A DNA stretch of 64,000 bases from Streptomyces sp. ICBB 8177 (lineage in GTDB: Bacteria; Actinomycetota; Actinomycetes; Streptomycetales; Streptomycetaceae): positions 544,964 to 608,963 of the forward strand of contig NZ_NSKH01000023.1 in NCBI RefSeq assembly GCF_003144095.1, given 5' to 3'. Shown here piece after piece: positions 43,842 to 53,452 of this stretch (positions are counted from its first letter, which is position 1; the number at the start of each line of letters is the position of its first letter). Both the position numbers and the translations under genes were made by a program. The notes beneath the pieces were generated by a model. That model was not told the origin of the DNA, did no database searches, and saw nothing but the letters and a program-made list of their open reading frames with translations.

Positions 43842-46043
43842 CTACGGGTAGTTGGTGAGGTAGACGTTGTTGGTGGTGGAATCGGCCGCCGCTCCGGCCG
43901 AGTTGATGACGTGGTCGATGGTCCCGACGCCGCCGAGCGAGACGGTCAGCAGGTCGTGGAAGCTCACCCCGGCCGCGTCCGGCGCCTGGAACGCGTGGTC
44001 GTTGACCACCGCCGGATCGACGTCGAAGTAGCAGTAGCTGCCGACGCCCCACGCCTCGTGGCTGGTCACGCCGGGGGCCACCTCGTAGGCGGGGTAGCCG
44101 TCCGTCGAGCCGTCCATCCAGGAGGCCTGGTCCGGCGGGTCGTAGGGGTTCTCGTTCTGGAAGAAGTAGGTGCGCCCGCCGTTGCCGTTCCAGAGCACCT
44201 CGGTCTTCTGGTAGTGCTCCACGGCCAGCCCGTACATCGTCACGTCGGCGCCGTTGACGATCAGGCCGGTGTCGGCGGTGTTGCTGCTCCAGCCGACGCC
44301 CGAGCCGTGGTCGGCCCGCCACAGCCACAGGTTGTCGCCGATGGTGTTGTCGGCGTTCACCACCAGGCTGTCGGTGGCCTTGCCGACGCCGTCGCCGCCG
44401 ATGCGTACGTACACGTCCTCGATCGACTGCGGGTCGGAGGCGTGGCTCGCCGTCGAGCCGGGTGTTCCCATCTGCACCAGCTGCGCCGAGTCGGTGGTGC
44501 CCGCGTCGATGAGCAGGTCGTCGATCTGGGCGCCGTTCACGTCGGCGGTGCTGATGGCGGTGACGCCGCCGTCCGGGACCAGGGTGGCGAGGCCCAGGCC
44601 CAGCACGATCTGGTCGGGGTGGGTGACCTGGAGGGTCTGGTCGAGGTGGTAGACGCCGGGCGTGATCAGCAGGTCGTCACCGGCGGCGAGCGCGGCGTTC
44701 ATGGTCTCGGCGCTGTCGCCCGGCCGGGTCACGTAGAAGTCGTGCATCGGCAGCGAGGTGCCGGGCGTGGTGCCGCCCGTCCAGGTGGGACCGGTGGTGT
44801 TCTGCTGGAGGGATGGCACGTACACGTGGTAGTCGCCCGAGCCGTCGACGTACAGGAACGGTTTCTCGCGCGAGTACGGGGTCTGCGCGACGGTGGTGTA
44901 CGTGGGGTTGGGGAAGCTGGTCGCGGGCGCGTTCGGGTCGCCGACGAAGACCTGGTTCCACACCCCGTTGCTCCAGCTGCCGAAGTCGGTGTTGCGGGTC
45001 ATCCACTGCTGCTGGGAGCCGGAGAAGATTTGGCCGCTGACCCGGGAGTCGGACAGGAAGCCGCCGGAGGACCATCCGTCACCGCTCGGGTCCAGCTTCA
45101 GCTCGCCGTGCACGTCCACCCGGCGCAGCGAGGCGCCCTGTGAGACCGCCCAGGTGTCGGTGCCGCTCGGCGGGGTGATCGACAGGTTCTCCGCCTCGCG
45201 CCAGAAGTTCTGGGTGGCGTTGCCGTTGTTCCAGCCCGCGTCGGAGGTGACGTAGCCGTTGATCTGCGTGTCGTCGGGGGACAGGCCGAGGCCGGCGATC
45301 TGGGTGTTGAAGCCGATGTTGGCCTGCACGGAGTAGGTGCCGGGCTTGAACAGCAGCGCGTCGCGCTCGGTGCCGAACTGGTTGGACTGCTGGGTGGCGA
45401 AGACCGAGTCCAGCGTGGACTGGATGCTGGAGGCGGACATCGACGGGTCGAATATCTTGACGTTGGGCCCGAAGTCGGGGGTGTCGGAGGTCGGCGGGGG
45501 AGTGCCGCCGCCGTTGCCGCCCGGGGTGCCGTAGACCTGGAACTCCCAGAGCGAGTACCCCCACTGGGTGGCCCGCTGGGTGCCGTACATCCGCACGTAG
45601 CGCCCGCTCCCGCTGACGTCGAGCGTCTGGGTGCCGCCGGTGCCGGAGGTGGTCGAGTAGAGCGTGGTCCAGTTGGTGCCGTCGGCGGAGGTCTGGATCT
45701 GGAAGGCCTTGGCGTACGCGGTCTCCCAGTTGAGGACCACGCGGTCCACGGTGACGGTCGAGCCCAGGTCGACCTGGAGCCACTGCGGGTCGCTGAAGGC
45801 GCTGGACCAGCGGGTGCCGGTGTCGCCGTCCACCGCGTCGGAGGCGGGGAACGCCGAACTCTCGGTGGACGAGGCGGTGGCGGCCCTGCCCTGCGACAGC
45901 AGCGAGTCCGCGGCCCGGGCGGGCACGGCGGGGGCGACCAGCGCGGCGGCGACCACCAGCAGCACGGCCCACAGCGCGAGCGGACCGCCGCGCCGCCAGG
46001 GGAGTTGACGTCGCGTCAGGGCGCGACCGGTTCTCAGGGGCAT
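43842..46043 (-). CDS. Exported discoidin/beta-helix protein, probable glycan hydrolase or lyase
   Basis: Secreted protein of 733 residues. A signal peptide (LALWAVLLVVAAALVAPAVPARA) is followed by an F5/8 type C (discoidin, CBM32-like) domain at residues about 45-165 (SSTESSAFPASDAVDGDTGT, RWSSAFSDPQWLQVDLGS, RYVRMYGTQRATQWGYSLWE). A Gly/Pro linker leads to a long beta-helix-like domain with DALLFKPGTYSVQANIGF and VHGELKLDPSGDGWSSGGF. This architecture is often annotated vaguely; GH55-like exo-glucanase is one possibility. Sugar-responsive control is suggested by the LacI gene and operator. ATG follows AGGAGA by 5 bases. The TGACG-N3-CGTCA palindrome encodes LTRRQL inside the signal region. 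Confidence 0.8.
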   Translation of the reverse strand: MPLRTGRALTRRQLPWRRGGPLALWAVLLVVAAALVAPAVPARAADSLLSQGRAATASSTESSAFPASDAVDGDTGTRWSSAFSDPQWLQVDLGSTVTVDRVVLNWETAYAKAFQIQTSADGTNWTTLYSTTSGTGGTQTLDVSGSGRYVRMYGTQRATQWGYSLWEFQVYGTPGGNGGGTPPPTSDTPDFGPNVKIFDPSMSASSIQSTLDSVFATQQSNQFGTERDALLFKPGTYSVQANIGFNTQIAGLGLSPDDTQINGYVTSDAGWNNGNATQNFWREAENLSITPPSGTDTWAVSQGASLRRVDVHGELKLDPSGDGWSSGGFLSDSRVSGQIFSGSQQQWMTRNTDFGSWSNGVWNQVFVGDPNAPATSFPNPTYTTVAQTPYSREKPFLYVDGSGDYHVYVPSLQQNTTGPTWTGGTTPGTSLPMHDFYVTRPGDSAETMNAALAAGDDLLITPGVYHLDQTLQVTHPDQIVLGLGLATLVPDGGVTAISTADVNGAQIDDLLIDAGTTDSAQLVQMGTPGSTASHASDPQSIEDVYVRIGGDGVGKATDSLVVNADNTIGDNLWLWRADHGSGVGWSSNTADTGLIVNGADVTMYGLAVEHYQKTEVLWNGNGGRTYFFQNENPYDPPDQASWMDGSTDGYPAYEVAPGVTSHEAWGVGSYCYFDVDPAVVNDHAFQAPDAAGVSFHDLLTVSLGGVGTIDHVINSAGAAADSTTNNVYLTNYP
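46006..46018. repeat. TGACG-N3-CGTCA palindrome in the beta-helix gene
   Basis: TGACGTCGCGTCA; read in frame as L-T-R-R-Q within the N-terminal basic part of the signal peptide. Confidence 0.8.
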
Positions 46044-46083
46044 GCACTTCTCCTGCCGGAGGAGGGGTGGGGGTGTTTCCGTC

Positions 46084-46097
46084 AGAGAGCGCTCTCT
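46084..46097. promoter_or_regulatory. LacI-type operator
   Basis: AGAGAGCGCTCTCT, a perfect 14-bp palindrome with the central CG typical of LacI-family operators, 41 bases upstream of the beta-helix start and probably bound by the adjacent LacI protein. Confidence 0.8.
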
Positions 46098-46240
46098 CGG
46101 AGTGTCGCGACGCCGCTTCGAAGGTGTCAAGGCATGGGACACGCCCGCCTGTGCGCAGCCACGGACGGCACCGGGACGTACCGTCCCAATCGAGGCGTCA
46201 CGGCCTGAGGCCGCGTCAATATCCCTACAAAACCTGCAGG

Positions 46241-46264
46241 GTTGACGCCCGGTGGGCCGTCAAC
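46241..46264. repeat. Hairpin GTTGACG/CGTCAAC
   Basis: GTTGACG (46241-46247) and CGTCAAC (46258-46264) pair, with an inner CCC/GGG. It is a longer-spaced relative of the TGACG-N3-CGTCA palindrome, between the dpp-type terminator and the LacI operator. Confidence 0.6.
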
Positions 46265-46290
46265 CCTTGATGATGTTCGTCGCACATGGG

Positions 46291-46331
46291 GCGGTGGGGT
46301 GGCGGTACCCGGCGTACCGCCACCCCACCGC
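46291..46331 (-). terminator. Terminator of the oligopeptide ABC operon
   Basis: Arms of 18 bp (46291-46308 and 46314-46331) pair perfectly around CCGGC, 13 bases after the ATPase stop. It is the strongest hairpin in the window. Confidence 0.9.
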
Positions 46332-46344
46332 GTGCGGGGTCCCG

Positions 46345-48462
46345 TCAGACCGCGGCGGTGGCCTCCCCCTCCGCCTTGCCGGTCGAGGTGCCCGGGGCAC
46401 CACCGGCGGCGCCGTCGGCGGGCGCGGAGCGCTCCACCGGGGTCTGCAACGGGAAGTGGCAGGCCGCGACGTGCCCGTCACCGAACAGCCGCGGCAGCGG
46501 CTCCTCCTCGGCGCACCTGTCCTGCGCGAACGGGCACCGGGTACGGAACCGGCAACCGGACGGCGGGGCCAGCGGCGAGGGCAGCTCGCCCTTGATGCCG
46601 CCACCGCGCTTGCCGCGCTCCACCTCGGGCTCCGGGATCGGGATGGCCTCCAGCAGACCGGCGGTGTACGGGTGTGCGGCCCGCTCGTAGATGTCCTGGC
46701 CGGAGCCGACCTCGACCATCTTGCCCAGGTACATCACACCGATGCGGTCGGCCAGGTACTTCACCACCGCGAGGTCGTGCGAGATGACCACGTACGACAA
46801 CCCGTGCGAGGCCTGAAGGCGCTTCATCAGGTTGAGGACCTGGGCCCGGATGGAGACGTCCAGCGCGGAGACCGGCTCGTCGGCGACGATCACCTTCGGG
46901 TTGAGGGTGAGCGCCCGGGCCAGCCCGATGCGCTGCCGCTGCCCGCCGGAGAACTCGTGCGGGAACCGCTCCAGCGCGCTGGTGGGCAGGCCGACCTCGC
47001 CGAGCAGCTCCTTGACCCGGTCGTTCTGCTCCTTGGCGGTGCCGATGCCCTGGATCTGCAACGGCTCGCGCAGGATGGCCCCGACACGCATGCGCGGGTC
47101 CAGCGAGGAGTACGGGTCCTGGAACATCATCTGCAGGTCGCGGCGGTGCCGGCGCAACTCGCGGCCGCGCAGCGAGTCGATCTGGGTGCCCTCCAGCGTC
47201 ACCCGCCCGCTGTCCGGCTTGTCCAGGCCGACGATCATCCGGCCCAGCGTGGTCTTGCCGCAGCCGGACTCGCCGACCAGGCCGAAGGTCTGCCCGGCGC
47301 CGAGCGAGAGCGACACCCCCGAGACCGCCTTGACGCTCACCTTGCCGCGCCGCAGCAGCCCGCCCGCGACGGGGAACTCCTTGACCAGGTCGACCACTTC
47401 GAGCAGCGCACGCGCGGCCGGTGCCTCGTCCGCTCCCGCCCCCTCCGCGGGAGCGGACTCCTGCACCGACACCGTGGCGGGCGGCAGCGCCCCGTCGACC
47501 GGGTGCCAGCAGGCGAACCGGTGCGAGTCCTCGGAACCGGTCAGCTCCGGCTCCTCGGTGCGGCAGCGGTCGGTGGCGTGCGTGCAGCGCGCCGCGAACC
47601 GGCAGCCGGCCGGGGGGTTGGACAGGTCCGGCGGCAGACCCGGAATGGTGTACAGCCGCTGGGTGTTGTCCTGCGCCAGCCGCGGGATGGAGGCCAGCAG
47701 ACCCTGGGTGTAGGGGTGCCGCATACGCGCGAACAGCCGGTCGGTGGTGGTCGTCTCGGCGATACGGCCCGCGTACATCACATTGATGCGGTCGGCGTGC
47801 CCGGCGACCACACCCATGTCGTGGGTGATCAGGATCATCGACATGCCCAGGCGGTCCTTGAGGTCCGCGAGCAGCGTGAGGATCTGCGCCTGGATGGTCA
47901 CGTCCAGCGCGGTCGTCGGCTCGTCGGCGATCAGCACCTTGGGCTCGCAGGCCAGCGCCATCGCGATCATCACGCGCTGCCGCAGACCGCCGGAGAGCTG
48001 GTGCGGGTAGTCGCTCAGCCGCTCCTTGGGCCGCGGCAGACCCACCAGCGCCAGCACCTCGGCGGCCCGCTCCATCGCCTCGGCCTTGCTCGCCCCGCGG
48101 TGCAGCCGCACCGGCTCGGCCACCTGGTAGCCGATGGTCTTGGTGGGGTCGAGCGAGGACATCGGGTCCTGGAAGACCATCGCGATCTCGTTGCCGCGGA
48201 TGCCGCGCAGTTCGCTGTCGGGCAGCCCGACCAGTTCGCGCCCGGCGAGGCGGATGGAGGACTCCTCCAGCACCCGGCCGCCCGGCGGCAGCAGGCCCAT
48301 CAGGGACAGGCCGGTCATCGACTTGCCGCAGCCGGACTCGCCGACCAGGCCCAGCGTCTCGCCCGCCTTGAGGTGGAAGGAGACGTTCTCGACCGGGCGC
48401 ACCACCGAGCGGGACAGCTGGATGTGCGTGGTGAGGTTCTCGACCTCGAGCAGCGGAGCCAT
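46345..48462 (-). CDS. Fused oligopeptide ABC transporter ATPases (OppD-OppF type)
   Basis: A single 705-residue polypeptide carrying both ATPases of a peptide/nickel-type importer. Half one has Walker [10 protein letters not shown], signature LSGGLRQR and Walker [10 protein letters not shown]; half two has [17 protein letters not shown] and VIVADEPVS. Each half ends in an oligopeptide-transporter domain with four cysteines ([33 protein letters not shown]). Mycobacterial OppD has a similar fused layout with a [4Fe-4S] cluster in this position, so cluster binding is a fair inference. Two starts fit: ATG 48462 (GAGG 6 bases upstream) and GTG 48483 (GGGAG 6 bases upstream). It ends the operon. 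Confidence 0.88.
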   Translation of the reverse strand: MAPLLEVENLTTHIQLSRSVVRPVENVSFHLKAGETLGLVGESGCGKSMTGLSLMGLLPPGGRVLEESSIRLAGRELVGLPDSELRGIRGNEIAMVFQDPMSSLDPTKTIGYQVAEPVRLHRGASKAEAMERAAEVLALVGLPRPKERLSDYPHQLSGGLRQRVMIAMALACEPKVLIADEPTTALDVTIQAQILTLLADLKDRLGMSMILITHDMGVVAGHADRINVMYAGRIAETTTTDRLFARMRHPYTQGLLASIPRLAQDNTQRLYTIPGLPPDLSNPPAGCRFAARCTHATDRCRTEEPELTGSEDSHRFACWHPVDGALPPATVSVQESAPAEGAGADEAPAARALLEVVDLVKEFPVAGGLLRRGKVSVKAVSGVSLSLGAGQTFGLVGESGCGKTTLGRMIVGLDKPDSGRVTLEGTQIDSLRGRELRRHRRDLQMMFQDPYSSLDPRMRVGAILREPLQIQGIGTAKEQNDRVKELLGEVGLPTSALERFPHEFSGGQRQRIGLARALTLNPKVIVADEPVSALDVSIRAQVLNLMKRLQASHGLSYVVISHDLAVVKYLADRIGVMYLGKMVEVGSGQDIYERAAHPYTAGLLEAIPIPEPEVERGKRGGGIKGELPSPLAPPSGCRFRTRCPFAQDRCAEEEPLPRLFGDGHVAACHFPLQTPVERSAPADGAAGGAPGTSTGKAEGEATAAV

Positions 48463-48495
48463 TGTGTTCCTCGTTTCCGTCACTGTCCGCTCCCG

Positions 48496-49419
48496 TCAGC
48501 GCTTGCGCAGTCGTACGTCGACGGCGTCGCGCAGTCCGTCGCCGATCAGGTTGAACGCCATCACGACCAGCACGAGGGCGATACCGACCGGGAAGACCAG
48601 CCACCAGTAGCCGTTGGACAGGTTGTCGGCCGCGTCGGCGATCTGCGAACCCCAGTCGGTGTGCGGGTAGTGCACACCGAAGTTGAGGAAGCCGAGGGCC
48701 GCGAGGGCGAGGATGGCGTCGGCGATCTGGAAGGTGATGTTGACGATCACCGTTCCCATGGCGTTGGGGATCAGGTGACGGAAGATCAGCCGGGTGCGGC
48801 TGCCGCCCATCACCCGGGCCGCGGAGACGAAGTCGCGCACCCGCAGGGTGAGCACCTCGCCGCGCACCAGGCGGGCCGGCACCAGCCAGGAGAACACCCC
48901 GAGGATCAGCGACAGGTTCCACACGTTGGAGCCGTAGCGGTGCGCGATGATCAGCACCACCAGCAGGAACGGCAGCGACAGCAGGATGTCGACCACACGC
49001 ATCATGGCCGCGTCCACCACGCCGCCCAGCAGACCCGCCACCGCGCCCCACAGGGTGCCGATGACGGTGGCGATGACGGCGGCGAGCAGGCCGATCTCCA
49101 GCGAGGTCTGGCCGCCCAGCATCAGGCGGCCGAGCACGTCGAAACCGTTGGAGTCGGTGCCCAGCGGACCGTTGCCCGGAGGCTGGTCGGTGTTGAGCAG
49201 GTTCGTCGCCACCTGGTCGGTGTGGTAGACGAACGGGCCGACGAAGCAGAACAGCACGAAGAACACCAGGATGCCCACGCCGAGCAACGCCAGCTTGTTG
49301 CGGGCGAACTCACGCAGCGTCAGCTTCCAGCCGGTCTGGACCTCGACGGCGATGTCGCCCGCGTCGGTGGAGGCGGTCGCGGGGTCGGCCGGCGGCGGGG
49401 GCGGAACGATCGTGGTCAC
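48496..49419 (-). CDS. Oligopeptide-type ABC permease (DppC/OppC family)
   Basis: Inner-membrane permease of 307 residues with about six transmembrane helices and the N-terminal OppC-type segment (LREFARNKLALLGVGILVFFVLFCFVG, GPLGTDSNGFDVLGRLMLGG). The EAA-like coupling loop is ARVMGGSRTRLIFRHLIPNA. GTG follows GGAGGAG by 5 bases. Its stop lies 12-33 bases before the ATPase start, depending on which start is used. Confidence 0.9.
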   Translation of the reverse strand: MTTIVPPPPPADPATASTDAGDIAVEVQTGWKLTLREFARNKLALLGVGILVFFVLFCFVGPFVYHTDQVATNLLNTDQPPGNGPLGTDSNGFDVLGRLMLGGQTSLEIGLLAAVIATVIGTLWGAVAGLLGGVVDAAMMRVVDILLSLPFLLVVLIIAHRYGSNVWNLSLILGVFSWLVPARLVRGEVLTLRVRDFVSAARVMGGSRTRLIFRHLIPNAMGTVIVNITFQIADAILALAALGFLNFGVHYPHTDWGSQIADAADNLSNGYWWLVFPVGIALVLVVMAFNLIGDGLRDAVDVRLRKR

Positions 49420-49486
49420 TCGGTCTCCTCCGTCGATCCCGGAGCGGGCTGCGGGGCAGGGCTGTCGAACAGCGGGTCGTCCATGG

Positions 49487-50434
49487 TCACACCAGCTTGA
49501 TGCGCGGGTCGGACAGCGTCAGACACACGTCGGCGACCAGGTTGCCGACCACCGTGAGGATCGCGGTCAGCAGGGTGTAGGCCATCAGGACGTTGTAGTC
49601 GTCGTTGCTGAGCGCGTTGACGAACATCAGGCCGAGGCCGTTGATGTTGAACGCGTACTCGATCAGCACGTTGCCGCCGATCAGCACCGGCAGGGACAGG
49701 CCGATGAGGGTGATCATCGGCAGCGACGCGTTGCGCACCAGGTGACGGGAGAACACCAGGCGCTCGGAGAGGCCCTTGGCCCGGGCGACCTTGATGTAGT
49801 CCTGCGCCAGCACGTCCAGGGAGGAGGACCGCTGGTAGCGCGAGTAGGAGGCGACCGCGGTCGTGGCCAGTGCCACGATCGGCAGGATCAGGTCCTTGAA
49901 GTGCGCGAGCGCCCCCGAAAGCGACTGGTCCTGTGGGACGTTGGCGTCCACCCAGCCGAGGGAGAGCGCGAAGACCTGGATCAGCAGCAGCGCGACCAGG
50001 AAGACCGGCATCGAGTAGAAGACGAACGCCAGCGTGGTGGCGGAGACGTCCCCGAAGCTGTTGCGCTTGACCGCCTGGAAGATGCCCAGCGGCAGTGCCA
50101 CGGCGATGGCGACGACCAGTGACGTCAAGGAGAGGAAGCCGCTGAGCGGGGCCTTCTCCTTGAAGAGCGAGTCGACGGTCTGGTTGAGCTTGTACGACCA
50201 ACCGAGGTTGCCGTGCAGCAGGTTGTTCAGGTAGGTGCCGAACTGGGAGTACCACGGGCGGTCGAAACCGTTGGTGTGGTTCCACGCCTGGATGGCGGCC
50301 GGGGTGGCCTTCGGACCCAGGACGGTCTGTGCGGGCGACGGGGCGACGATGTGCAGCATCAGGAACGTCACCAGGATGATGCCGAGGACCACGATGATGG
50401 CCGTGCCCAGGCGTCGGATGAGATAGCCCGTCAT
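49487..50434 (-). CDS. Oligopeptide-type ABC permease (DppB/OppB family)
   Basis: Inner-membrane permease of 315 residues. It opens with GYLIRRLGTAIIVVLGIILVTFLMLHI, typical of DppB/OppB, and the coupling loop is ARAKGLSERLVFSRHLVRNA. ATG follows GAGGAG by 9 bases. A 16-bp hairpin lies between this gene and the binding-protein gene upstream; the next permease starts 67 bases downstream. Confidence 0.9.
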   Translation of the reverse strand: MTGYLIRRLGTAIIVVLGIILVTFLMLHIVAPSPAQTVLGPKATPAAIQAWNHTNGFDRPWYSQFGTYLNNLLHGNLGWSYKLNQTVDSLFKEKAPLSGFLSLTSLVVAIAVALPLGIFQAVKRNSFGDVSATTLAFVFYSMPVFLVALLLIQVFALSLGWVDANVPQDQSLSGALAHFKDLILPIVALATTAVASYSRYQRSSSLDVLAQDYIKVARAKGLSERLVFSRHLVRNASLPMITLIGLSLPVLIGGNVLIEYAFNINGLGLMFVNALSNDDYNVLMAYTLLTAILTVVGNLVADVCLTLSDPRIKLV

Positions 50435-50482
50435 GTCCGGGATCTCCTCGTGCTGTGGGAGCGGGGGCGGGGGGATGGGGAC

Positions 50483-50523
50483 GGGCGCCGGAGCGGTGTG
50501 TGCTGTGCACCGCTCCGGCGCCC
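50483..50523 (-). terminator. Intercistronic hairpin after the binding-protein gene
   Basis: Perfect 16-bp arms (50483-50498 and 50508-50523) enclose a 9-base loop, just beyond the binding-protein stop. It probably attenuates or protects the message, keeping the binding protein more abundant than the permeases. Confidence 0.7.
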
Positions 50524-50530
50524 TGACGGG

Positions 50531-52408
50531 TTACTTGGTGAAGTACCAGTCCTGCGGGTACAGGTAGAACTGCGTCGCCGCGGCGAAGGAGTCCTTGGAG
50601 CCCGACAGCTTCGGGTTCCAGGCGTAGATGTACTCCTCGGACGGCTGGAAGATGGCCGGCAGGTCGTTGGTCTCCGCCGCCAGCTCCTTCTGGAGCGCCT
50701 GCGGGTCGCTCGACATGATCGAGTCGTTGGAGAGCTTGTCGATCTGCGGGTCGGCGAAGCCGCCCTGGTTCTGCGAGGCGCCGGTGCCGAAGAGGATCCC
50801 GTTGGTCGGGTAGTCGCCCTCGGTCTCACCGCCGAACGCGGCCATGCCCCAGTTGTTGTCGTTCTTCGGGCTCGACTGCACGTTCTCGTTCTGGATGACG
50901 TTGTTGAACGTGTCCGTCTTGAGCGTGGCGTTGATGCCGACCTGCTTCAGCTGCGAGGCGAAGGCCGTGATCATCTGCTCCTCGGACTTCACGCCGCTGG
51001 CGTAGTACAGCACGAAGTTCAGCGACTGGCCCTTGGTGATGCCCGCGCCGCACTGGGTGGCGCCGGTGCCCGGGTTCTGGCAGGTGGTGGTGCCGTTCGG
51101 CACGACCTTCCAGCCGTGGTCGCTCAGCAGCTTCTTGGCGGTGTCGATCGAGTACGGGTACGGGTTGGTCAGCGCGTTGGCCGGGGCGAACGGGCTCTTG
51201 GGCGCGACGCCCACCGGGCCGTACTGCGGGACGCCCAGACCGTCGAAGGCGCCCTTGATCTCGCCCTGCTCGTCCTGGAGGTGGGCGAACGCCTGGCGGA
51301 CGTAGAGCTGGCTTATCGCCTTGTCGAAGCCGTTGGCCCCGTCCTTGAAGTTGAAGTAGATGTAGTGGAAGCCGAAGCTCGGCTCACCGAACGTCACGTA
51401 GTTCTTGGACTGGAGCCGGCCCAGCTGCGGCCAGTTGTCCGACTTGACGTAGCCGAAGTCCAGCTTGCCGCTCAGCAGGTCGTTGAACTCCGCCGTGGGC
51501 GAGGTGTACGACAGCATGTTGACGGTCTGGATGTTGGTCTTGCCCTCGCCGGTGTACTTCGGGTTGGCGGTGAAGGACGCGGCGCCCGTCGAGGTGTTGT
51601 ACGACTTGAGCTTGTAGGCGCCGTCCACGACCTGCCACAGCGGGTTGCTGGCGTAGGTGCTGAGGTTCTTCGACTCCTTGGCCAGGTAGTCGTAGATCGC
51701 CTTGGCGTTGTCCGGCTTGGTGAAGTCCAGCGTCGAGCCGTTGTCCGAGGACTTCGCCCAGGCCTTCGACGGGATCGGGGTCAGCTGCACCAGCTCGGAG
51801 TTGAGCACCCACTGCGGGTTGTACGCCTTGTCGAAGGTGAACTGGACCGTCTGGTCGTCCACCGCCGTGGCGGAGGTGACGTTGTCGGGGAACTGGCCCG
51901 GCACGTAGTTGAAGCCGTTGGCCGGGCTCTCCTTCACCGCCGCCTTGAGCAGGTAGTAGAAGAACAGCACGTCATTGGCGGAGACCTTGCTGCCGTCGGG
52001 CCAGGTGTACTGGCCGTTGAGCTTGATGGTGAAGGTCTTGCCGCCGTTGGAGACGGTCGGCGCCGCGGCCGTCAGCGAGTGCGAGTAGTCGATCTCCGGG
52101 TCCGCGCCCTTGGTCTGCGCGTACAGCTGGGGCCAGCTGAGGTTCTCGAACTGCAGCGCCGTGTAGACCGAGTAGTTGGCGCCCGGGACGACCGGGAAGA
52201 TCCAGTTGGGGTCGGCGCCGACGTCCTCGGCGATGTTGAGGGTCCCGCCGGGCTTCACACTGGAGGAGGCGGCCGGGATGGTGCCGTAGGCGTAGTCGCT
52301 GCCGACACCGATCTTCTTGTGGCTCGCCGAGCCGCTGCACGCCGTGAGCGCCAGCGCACAGGCGGCGAGTAGCGCCATCCCCCCGATGGCCCGCTGATTC
52401 CTGCTCAT
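50531..52408 (-). CDS. Family 5 extracellular solute-binding lipoprotein
   Basis: Lipoprotein of 625 residues; the lipobox is ALALTACSG. SBP family 5 signatures include GGTLNIAEDVGADPNWIFPVV, TFTIKLNGQYTWPDGSKVSANDV and VRQAFAHLQDEQGEIKGAF. Ligands of this family include oligopeptides, nickel and some oligosaccharides; the adjacent LacI-controlled glycan gene leaves an oligosaccharide possible. It is first in the unit binding protein - permease - permease - fused ATPases. ATG was chosen because the lipoprotein signal begins there; an ATG seven codons earlier is unsupported. Confidence 0.88.
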   Translation of the reverse strand: MSRNQRAIGGMALLAACALALTACSGSASHKKIGVGSDYAYGTIPAASSSVKPGGTLNIAEDVGADPNWIFPVVPGANYSVYTALQFENLSWPQLYAQTKGADPEIDYSHSLTAAAPTVSNGGKTFTIKLNGQYTWPDGSKVSANDVLFFYYLLKAAVKESPANGFNYVPGQFPDNVTSATAVDDQTVQFTFDKAYNPQWVLNSELVQLTPIPSKAWAKSSDNGSTLDFTKPDNAKAIYDYLAKESKNLSTYASNPLWQVVDGAYKLKSYNTSTGAASFTANPKYTGEGKTNIQTVNMLSYTSPTAEFNDLLSGKLDFGYVKSDNWPQLGRLQSKNYVTFGEPSFGFHYIYFNFKDGANGFDKAISQLYVRQAFAHLQDEQGEIKGAFDGLGVPQYGPVGVAPKSPFAPANALTNPYPYSIDTAKKLLSDHGWKVVPNGTTTCQNPGTGATQCGAGITKGQSLNFVLYYASGVKSEEQMITAFASQLKQVGINATLKTDTFNNVIQNENVQSSPKNDNNWGMAAFGGETEGDYPTNGILFGTGASQNQGGFADPQIDKLSNDSIMSSDPQALQKELAAETNDLPAIFQPSEEYIYAWNPKLSGSKDSFAAATQFYLYPQDWYFTK

Positions 52409-53452
52409 GTGCTCCCCACTTCCGAACATGACACTCGTCTGGTGACAGCCGCTGGTACGCGTGGGTCACCGGAGGGGGGACCCGTCGTCGTTCCGCCCGA
52501 TGAGGGGCGGCCCCGCGAAAATGATTTGGTTCGAACGGCTTGGCGCTTCATCCTGCTGAGCTGAGCGTGTTGTGTCGACACGTGATTGATTAAAGATTGG
52601 TAACGCTCGTTCCCTTTGTCGAGGGCACCGTCGATCGATTGTCCGATTTGTGCCACCACGGACAGTGGTGACATGTGTTTCCGACGCCCCCGTATAAGCG
52701 CGCCCCGTCCCCCTCCCGTCGCCGCCGACGGGCCCGTGGCCAGGCTGGTCTGCCCTGGTGGGGTCTGTGTGCCGGGCCGGCCGCCCGTCCGCTCCTCCCC
52801 GCTGCCGGTGTACCACCGTCGGAACGCCACCATTCGCAAAGGTGTGACCATTCATTCCAACGTGGCTGTTGCCGCCGGTAATGCCTGCGTCGGTCGGCGG
52901 GTGTTTCGGGGGAGGGGTGCGTCCTTTTCCTTTGCGCGCATGGTTCGGCGGGCAGGCCCGTGTAATTCCCTGGAAAGCGCCAGGGATTGTTTCCGGTGTA
53001 TTTCGAGCGAGGGTGGCGGGGCTCCGTCCGTGTCCCCTTTCCGCAGGTCGGGCGCTTGGGCTACGGGGGGTCCCGCTGGGAGGGTCGTCGTCAACCGGGC
53101 GTTCCTGACGACTCCGTGAATACCGGCGGAACAAACCCGGCGCCCGGTTGTCCGTGGCATGTCGGGAGCGGGGTCGCAAAGCGCGTCGATAAGCAGCCGT
53201 GAGCGCGATGTCCGCCCTGCCGCCAAGTTGACGTTAAGTGCGCGGATGGACACGGGACATGTGGAGGTTCTGCGAAACGCCGGACGCCGGGACGCGGCGT
53301 GCGATGGACTGGACTCAGTCGGCACCCGCCCCTACCCGAGGCGCGTTCGGAGTCGTCCGCGCGGCCGTACGCGCGGTGTGCGTGCGCCGGGAGCGGTACG
53401 GCCCTGCGGGTATACGGGCGGTGAGCGGATCCCCCCGGCGCGGGCGGGCCGG
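52409..53452. other. About 1 kb with no credible gene
   Basis: Between the binding-protein start and the lutC stop, both minus strand. Reading frames exist but lack coding bias, ribosome-binding sites or recognisable proteins, and G+C is lower than around it. It contains GTGTCGACAC at 52572-52581, an imperfect dyad at 52651-52673 (arms TGCCACCAC and GTGGTGACA), a terminator-like hairpin with a short T-rich tail at 52967-52986, and CCGCGCG/CGCGCGG at 53357-53376 that could terminate the lut operon. It must hold the ABC operon promoter; a small RNA is possible. Confidence 0.6.

Noticed and set aside
52616-53119. Possible gene in the 1-kb region
   Set aside because: Cys/Arg/Pro-rich translation with GTG start, no ribosome-binding site and no recognisable fold.
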